A stretch of 64,000 nt of DNA from Cylicocyclus nassatus (lineage: Eukaryota > Nematoda > Chromadorea > Rhabditida > Strongylidae), in assembly GCA_958299035.1 (NCBI GenBank), contig CATQJL010000112.1:57016823-57080822 (forward strand), in the 5' to 3' direction. A model generated the notes under the pieces. That model made no database searches and was not told where the DNA came from. It was given only the letters and a program-made list of their open reading frames with translations. Within the stretch, counting starts at the first letter, position 1; each line of letters starts with the position of its first letter. A program made the translations under genes and the position numbers. Positions 59,601 to 64,000 of the stretch are shown one piece after another.

Positions 59601-59963
59601 TCCCGTCTTCGTGACCCAGCGGAATACGTTGCGAAAGCGAAACACCGATGGGCCGGTCACATAATGAGAAGAACGGACGATAGATGGACACTAAGAACAT
59701 CTGAGTGGATTCCTCGCGAAGCCAAACGTCCTCGAGGAAGACCACCGACGAGATGGGCAGACGTGTTCGTGGAACGGATGGACCAGCTGAGAAATCAGCT
59801 GGATACGATTCTTGCCCCTGGAACTCGTGGACGCAGCCACCGACGACGACCAAGAAGATCGTGGATGTCCGAAGCGAGGGACAGGGATCAATGGCGACTT
59901 CTGTACTGGGGCCCGCACGTCACGTGAGGACGGGCCATCTAAGTATCTAAGTAAGTAAGTAAG
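56626..59963 (+). mobile_element. full-length RTE-type LINE with TSD
   Basis: Flanked by the direct repeat TAATGGCAACA at 56615-56625 and 59964-59974. A GC-rich 5' UTR of about 350 bp precedes the single long ORF; a 36-bp 3' part ends in short TAAG repeats, the typical tail of RTE elements. The intact ORF and the uninterrupted duplication argue for recent insertion. Confidence 0.9.
56976..59927 (+). CDS. RTE-type endonuclease/reverse transcriptase polyprotein
   Basis: An intact 983-residue ORF. An N-terminal AP-like endonuclease shows [22 protein letters not shown] and GSDHRLL, in the order of the EEP catalytic motifs. The central reverse transcriptase shows [31 protein letters not shown] (motif A), [13 protein letters not shown] (motif B) and FADDIVLF (motif C, with FADD in place of the common YADD). 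The C-terminal part has [10 protein letters not shown] and [13 protein letters not shown], usual in nematode RTE proteins. It drives target-primed reverse transcription of its own RNA. The ATG used precedes the endonuclease domain by about 40 codons. Confidence 0.93.
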   Translation: MVARLMSGSSGRLLDWTKTTRLPGRHATETASCSTYNARTVSTNADLHALLDAAEHIKYHIIALQETKSRKKDVRQMNDGTLIIRGEKVPSRNVGGVGFVVHPSIVHLVDSHEILSPRLAILRLRPPRQKTISIINCYSPTSAADDSELDAFYEDVEEVVRNEKSFHKYVVGDFNAKIGMPLEKEYRIGKFGYGLRNENGNRLVGLLSAARLFHGNSIFMKKEHRRWTWESPNGTTHAEIDHILANRRWSLLDASVVPSFCSGSDHRLLRAKIRLSRRLEKKVCHSVARRKEVVYDGNRLEELISRCDWPIEEDPTYDYDRLLKGLRACGECASVTFEKNLERISKTTKELLERRRFLRQDPNATHLERLIANASCRTALQEDLRKYRQAKILEAAEERRSLKKCRRDLCEYHVPLAALLNEDGTPTSSRYKMESIVKNFYTNLFRSSTPVPMPVVRTGEVPPRILPAEVRTAIQTMKTSTAPGPDHLSVEFLRAGGQRLHEILASHLTSYLQKERIPDQWRTSRTVLLFKKGEREDLRNYRPICLLSVLYKLFTKIILARISRTLDEAQPQEEAGFRKGFSCMDHIQTVSRVIEVCREYRLPLVLTFVDYEKAFDSVETNAILSALVDQGVEPAYVRTLADCYKDCTTTMQLFHRPLTIPIGKGVRQGDTISPKLFTAALQWVMKSLDWEERGIRVDGRFLSNLRFADDIVLFSSSITEAETMLKELNEVGKKIGLRINRKKTQFMKNALCEDAEMELEGTPIMETSSYVYLGRSMNMENDLREELNRRRRAAWAAFGPLKEATDQLTDPELRAHLFDSTVLPALCYAAETWADTVATSKALRTTHRALERSLLKMTRHKQHLVGLRSTDMRRMSRLRDPAEYVAKAKHRWAGHIMRRTDDRWTLRTSEWIPREAKRPRGRPPTRWADVFVERMDQLRNQLDTILAPGTRGRSHRRRPRRSWMSEARDRDQWRLLYWGPHVT

Positions 59964-59985
59964 TAATGGCAACAAACGGTTTTTA

Positions 59986-60080
59986 TGGCCTAAGGCATAC
60001 CTCCCGCGATTCCAGTCGCCTCGCAATGCAGCGCCCGCACCACAACCTGTGGTCCCGCTCCCGCTGCATACTGGTTAGAT
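59986..60080. mobile_element. single end of the GGCCTAAGGCATAC MITE family
   Basis: GGCCTAAGGCATACCTCCCG followed by CGATTCCAGTCGC matches the left end of 11545-11786. No inverse partner was found nearby, so it is truncated. Confidence 0.55.
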
Positions 60081-60377
60081 TGACGCTACGACGAATCGCC
60101 GGCCTTTTTCGGGCGGGCATACTCTCAGCAGGGATATCGTTGCGACATCGCTCAAACTCAGCGATGTCGCCGTCGCTGTTCTGCACCAGCGATGGGCGAA
60201 TCGCTCGAATGGCTTCTTCTTTGTGGGAGGTTTTGTATTTTTTGGAAATGCGAATCTCATTTAGAACTACTCTATCTCACACAACTGCTTCCTCTCTGCA
60301 TGAGGGAGGAATGGTCATCGAGCATTCCATACTATTTATTCTTGGAATAAGCACATGCGAAGTATGTAGTACCAGTG

Positions 60378-61280
60378 CGTCACCTCTGCTTCGCAGAGGT
60401 TCGCACTGGCCCTATCTTCTGTAGCCTTACTCATTTCCGCATAGTAATTGCACTGAAACTCACCACGCTATGCAGGCTATCACGAATGATTTAAACAACT
60501 ACTCATTCCTAAAGCTTTTTCGTGTGAGGTCGGTATTTTCGCGTGGATGAAACTTCTCCCAGAAGAATATATGCAAATTTGAATCGGTTTTTGGGTCTCT
60601 TATGGCTTGGTAGTCGCCATAAGGGCAATAATCATCGTGGGCTACATCTCTGTGCAAAAATCTCCTCAAATGGTCAATTAAATTCTTGGTAAATTGAACA
60701 TTTAGGCAACTAATTTTTTTTGGCGCCAACTTCGTAAAGTAATCAATTTTAGTTCAGTTTTCTGGGCTACGGTCCATGGCTTCCACATTAGCTTGTCGAA
60801 CATATCCACAACTTCGCAAAAAGTGGTGGTACAGGCCCAATTTTGCTGGCCAGAAGCAAAATGGATCCGCTTGACGCGCGATTTTTGAGGGATCCACTTA
60901 GCGGATCCGCTCGTGCTTTCGCATAGTGGACTTTCGCGCTGCTCGCATGCGCCATGCAAAAATTGGGATCAGGATGTTGGCTGGAACACGCTCCTCGAAT
61001 TTCGTAACGAACAGACAGACAGACAGACACACACACAAAAAACGTAAACAACCTTAGCCCGTTATTATAAGTTATGATAAGAGCTTCACCTCTGCTTCGC
61101 AGAGGCTCGCACTGGTCCTACTTTATATGCCTTACTCATCCCCGACTAATGATGGTATTGAAACTCACCGCGCAGTGCAAATTATCGCGAATAAAATGTA
61201 AACGACTACTCATTTTGAATGCTTATTCGTGTGAGATTGGTGATTTCGCGTGTTTGAAACTTTTGGCAGAAGAACAAATA
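60378..61280. repeat. two diverged direct repeats of about 190 bp
   Basis: 60378-about 60590 and about 61081-61280 share order and sequence (CACCTCTGCTTCGCAGAGG hairpin, GCCTTACTCAT, ACTACTCATT, TTTCGCGTG, AGAAGAA.A). Identity is roughly 75% by eye. The intervening part (60775-60990) is also similar to 62319-62400. Confidence 0.6.
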
Positions 61281-61295
61281 CAAATTTAAATACTA

Positions 61296-62205
61296 GACTG
61301 TTTGAAAAGTTGTCCGATTTTCAATTGCCTAGTTTTAACGCAGCTATTTTCTTAGGGTTGCACTTATGGCATTGTCATAAACATCATCTTAAAATACTTT
61401 TCCGGCTCTTTCTAATGCCCACTGAAGCTTTGCGAATCAACTTTCCAGTGATGAAATTTCGAGCCCCGAAGCAAGGTTGCCAAAATGCAGTCATGCCCAG
61501 GAAAAAGATCCTATGAAGAGAACTCTTGCAGTATTCGTAAAACTGGATATGTGATATTTTATAACGGGTAGGGTGTAATGGGTTAACATAAGCAATCTTT
61601 TGCACCGACGTAGTGAATGTCTTACTTTTTCGATTTTTTTTCAAAGATGGAAGACAAAAGTTATTCAACAAGCGACAACAATCTACATATAGCAACAGGT
61701 GATGCATTCAATATTGCATATGTTAGAGCAATGCAAGAGCAAGCAGAAGCTATCGGTCAATTAGCTTTCTTCGTTTGCGACAGCGAGAAAAAATCAAATG
61801 TTAAAAAGTTGGCACATTTTCGCGCGCAGAGGATGGCTCAAATAGTGTTTTTTTTTTGATTTGCTAGCAAAATTTCTGTGCAGCAAAGATAACTCGAATT
61901 CTCTCTAGCCGCAAAAGAACCTCTGAAGTATGAGGGCTACTTGATGATGGCAGTCAAATATGTCTGTCCATCCTCATGGAAGCAGTAGTAAGTCAAACTG
62001 TACGGTTTTGAAGAAAATTTAGCAAAATTCGAAAAATTTTCTCTTCTTTCTGGCTCGCCTTCCTTACATGGCATACAGTGTTTGTGATAGCCAGAAACTC
62101 GCTTGCTCAAACAAAACAAAATTTGTTCAAAATAGCTGATTTTGAAAAAAGTTATAAGATTTTAGATGAAAAAATCGTAAATCGGACAGAACTTTTGAAA
62201 CAACT
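61296..62205. mobile_element. candidate mariner-like non-autonomous element
   Basis: The left end GACTGTTTGAAAAGTTGTCC and the inverse of the right end AGTTGTTTCAAAAGTTCTGT are similar terminal repeats, flanked by TA at 61294-61295 and 62206-62207. No transposase was recognised in the 910-bp interior. Confidence 0.5.
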
Positions 62206-62404
62206 TAGTATGCTTTTGGACTCACTCTGGCTTGGCAGTTGACCATTTACGCAACCATCCTAAACAGTGAACTTCTGACCACAAGTTGGGCTAAAGTCCA
62301 CACTTTACACATTAGCATGCCAAAAGCATCCACGACTTTGCAAAAAGTTATGATGAGGACACAATTTTGCGGGCCAGAAGCCAATGGTTTTGTTTGACGC
62401 GCAG

Positions 62405-62477
62405 TTTCCCAGGTATCCACCCAAGAAAACCACTCGTGCTTTTGCACGAGTGGTTTTCTTGGGTGGATACTTGGGAA
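62405..62477. repeat. near-perfect hairpin, arms over 30 bp, 4-nt loop
   Basis: GTATCCACCCAAGAAAACCA plus CTCGTGC is followed by TTTT and the exact inverse. With one G-T mismatch the pairing extends outward to TTTCCCAG/TTGGGAAA. It lies within a copy of the repeat also seen at 60775-60990, where this hairpin is absent. Confidence 0.85.
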
Positions 62478-62514
62478 AGTTTATGGAGTTTTATGCTGGT
62501 AATATTTTTTTATA

Positions 62515-64000
62515 CTCGCATGTGTCCCGCTTAAGCAGGGTCTGCTTTCCTTGTCAGATGTCTCCATGTCATCCTGTCTGAGGCAAGGTCTTCGTTTATA
62601 CCAAGTTCTCGCAGGTCGGCCTTGATTCTGTCCATCCATCTCATCTTGGGTCTACCTCACCTTTTGCCTGATGCCTCCGCAGCTAGGGCCAACTTGGTGA
62701 TGTAGCTTTCATCCCTTCTGCGCACATGCCCATATCATTGTAACCTCTTTTCCTGCATTTTCTGGGTAATTGAAGCTACTTTCATTCGCGCTCGTATAGT
62801 GTCATTGCAGATGTGATTCTTCAGTGTGACTCCTAAGGTCCATCGTAGCATCCTTGTTTCCATGACACTGAGCTTGCACTCCTCGTTCCGCGTACACGGC
62901 CAGCGCTCACTGCCATACAGTGCTGCTGGGCGGATAACGGTCCGGTACAATTGGGACTTGAGTTGCAGTGGCATTCGTCTGTCGCACACAACTCCTGTTA
63001 AGGCTCTCCATTTCACCACGCTGTGTTCATCCTGCCTGTGACCTCCTCTTGTAAGCCTCCCTCCGCTGAGATGTGACTGCCTAAGTATCTGTAAAACGTT
63101 GTCTTCTTTAGCTCTTCACCAGCGATGGTTATGGTACCTGGAGTTTATTCCTCCACCTCCATATATTCTGTCTTCCTGGTGTTGAACTTCAGGCCATACA
63201 ACTCTAGCCTGTTTTTCCAGTTTTGCACCTCGTCTTGTAGCTCCTTTCTGGTACTTGCTATCAAGACCACATCATCTGCGTAGAGAAGTGTCCAAGGGGG
63301 TTCACGTCTGAGCGGTTCCATCACGGCGTTCATCACCGTGATGAAGAGCAAGGTAAAGAGAACTGAACCTTGGTGTACTCCAACCTTGATTTCGAATTCT
63401 TTCGATTGCCCTGCAGCTGTTTGCACGTGGCTTGAAGCGTTCTGGTAAATCAACTTTATCCACTGAAAGTACTCCTCTGGCACCCTATGTTTCCGTAAGG
63501 CCCACCATATGACTTCATGGGGCACCTTATCGAAGGCTTTCTCTAGGTCCAGGAAGGCTGCATGCAATTCCTTCTGCTTCTCTCTGTATTTCTCCACCAC
63601 TATCCGAGCGGAATGGATTGCGTCAGTCGCACCTACTCCTTTCACGAGTCCGCACTGATTCGGTGACAACTCTATAATATCTCGAAGGCGTGTTTCGATT
63701 ATCCGCTCGAAAATTTTCAGAGTGTGGCTCATCAGTCGGATTGATCGGTAGGATGCGCACTCTGCTATGTCTCCTCTGTTCTTCCCTATCGGGATTGTCG
63801 TGCTGGTGTACCAGTCGCGAGGCATACTCTTGCTCCTTATGAGAAGATTCGTTAGCCATGTGGCTCCGGATTGTCCACATATTTTCCAGAACTCGCTTGG
63901 TCTGTCGTCTGGACCAGTCGCTTTGCCATTCTTTGTTCTTCTTATGGCCAGCCGTACTTCCTCTTCCGTGACTGTTGGTACTGGTCCCTCTATGGGGCTG
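62515..64000 (-). pseudogene. decayed second LINE (reverse transcriptase), runs off the right edge
   Basis: On the minus strand, from 64000 down, EEEVRLAIRRTKNGKATGPD leads into a reverse transcriptase frame (63825-63145): MPRDWYTSTTIPIGKNRGD, SPNQCGLVKGVGATDAIH, FLDLEKAFDKVPHEVIWWAL, GVHQGSVLFTLLF, LLYADDVVLIAS. A stop follows at 63145, then GTITIAGEELKKTTFYRYLG and, after a frameshift near 63020, the C-terminal part (62735-63019, LYRTVIRPAALYGSE, ETRMLRWTLGVT). Further stops occur down to the A-rich end near 62515. The LINE differs clearly from the RTE at 56626-59963. It is inactive; the 5' part lies outside the window. Confidence 0.85.

Overview
This window looks like nuclear DNA of a parasitic nematode, most likely a strongylid such as a hookworm. 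The grounds are: a typical 293-residue cuticle collagen, compact genes with many short introns and TTTCAG-type acceptors, acceptor-like sites just upstream of start codons (as expected for spliced-leader trans-splicing), and a dense load of foldback elements, Helitrons and LINEs. The species is an inference. A run of 500 N at 41001-41500 marks an assembly gap.

Five complete protein genes were assembled exon by exon; splice phases agree across every junction. They are ttc-5 (17578-20174, +, 10 exons, 425 aa), a cuticle collagen (22357-24048, +, 6 exons, 293 aa), a sac-1 phosphoinositide phosphatase (30076-25578, -, 18 exons, 590 aa), eaf-1, an ELL-associated factor (32796-34763, +, 8 exons, 268 aa), and an RPA32-like OB-fold protein (35488-36966, +, 7 exons, 291 aa). 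A sixth gene enters from the left edge (1-2059, +) and encodes an acidic protein ending in a collagen stretch and a basic tail. The genes are unrelated housekeeping or cuticle genes and show no operon spacing; sac-1 and eaf-1 are divergent.

The rest is mostly mobile DNA. At 4434-9407 lies a 5-kb Tc1-like foldback element with about 1.4-kb arms; smaller elements are inserted in its spacer and in one arm. It abuts a damaged gene that is also split by a Helitron. Four members of one non-autonomous Helitron family are present (9728-10345, 45003-45910, 53244-53884, 54260-55538). Their cores are inverted copies of themselves; one member has two 5' ends and no 3' end, and one carries a mariner-like foldback in its 5' TATATA. 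A related large inverted repeat (40098-40973) sits against the assembly gap. At the right are a full-length RTE-type LINE with an intact 983-aa endonuclease/reverse transcriptase ORF and target-site duplication (56626-59963), and a decayed second LINE running off the right edge on the minus strand.

Long stretches (about 11.8-17.4 kb, 30.1-32.8 kb, 46.5-48.5 kb, 49.5-52.8 kb) hold no gene I can support.
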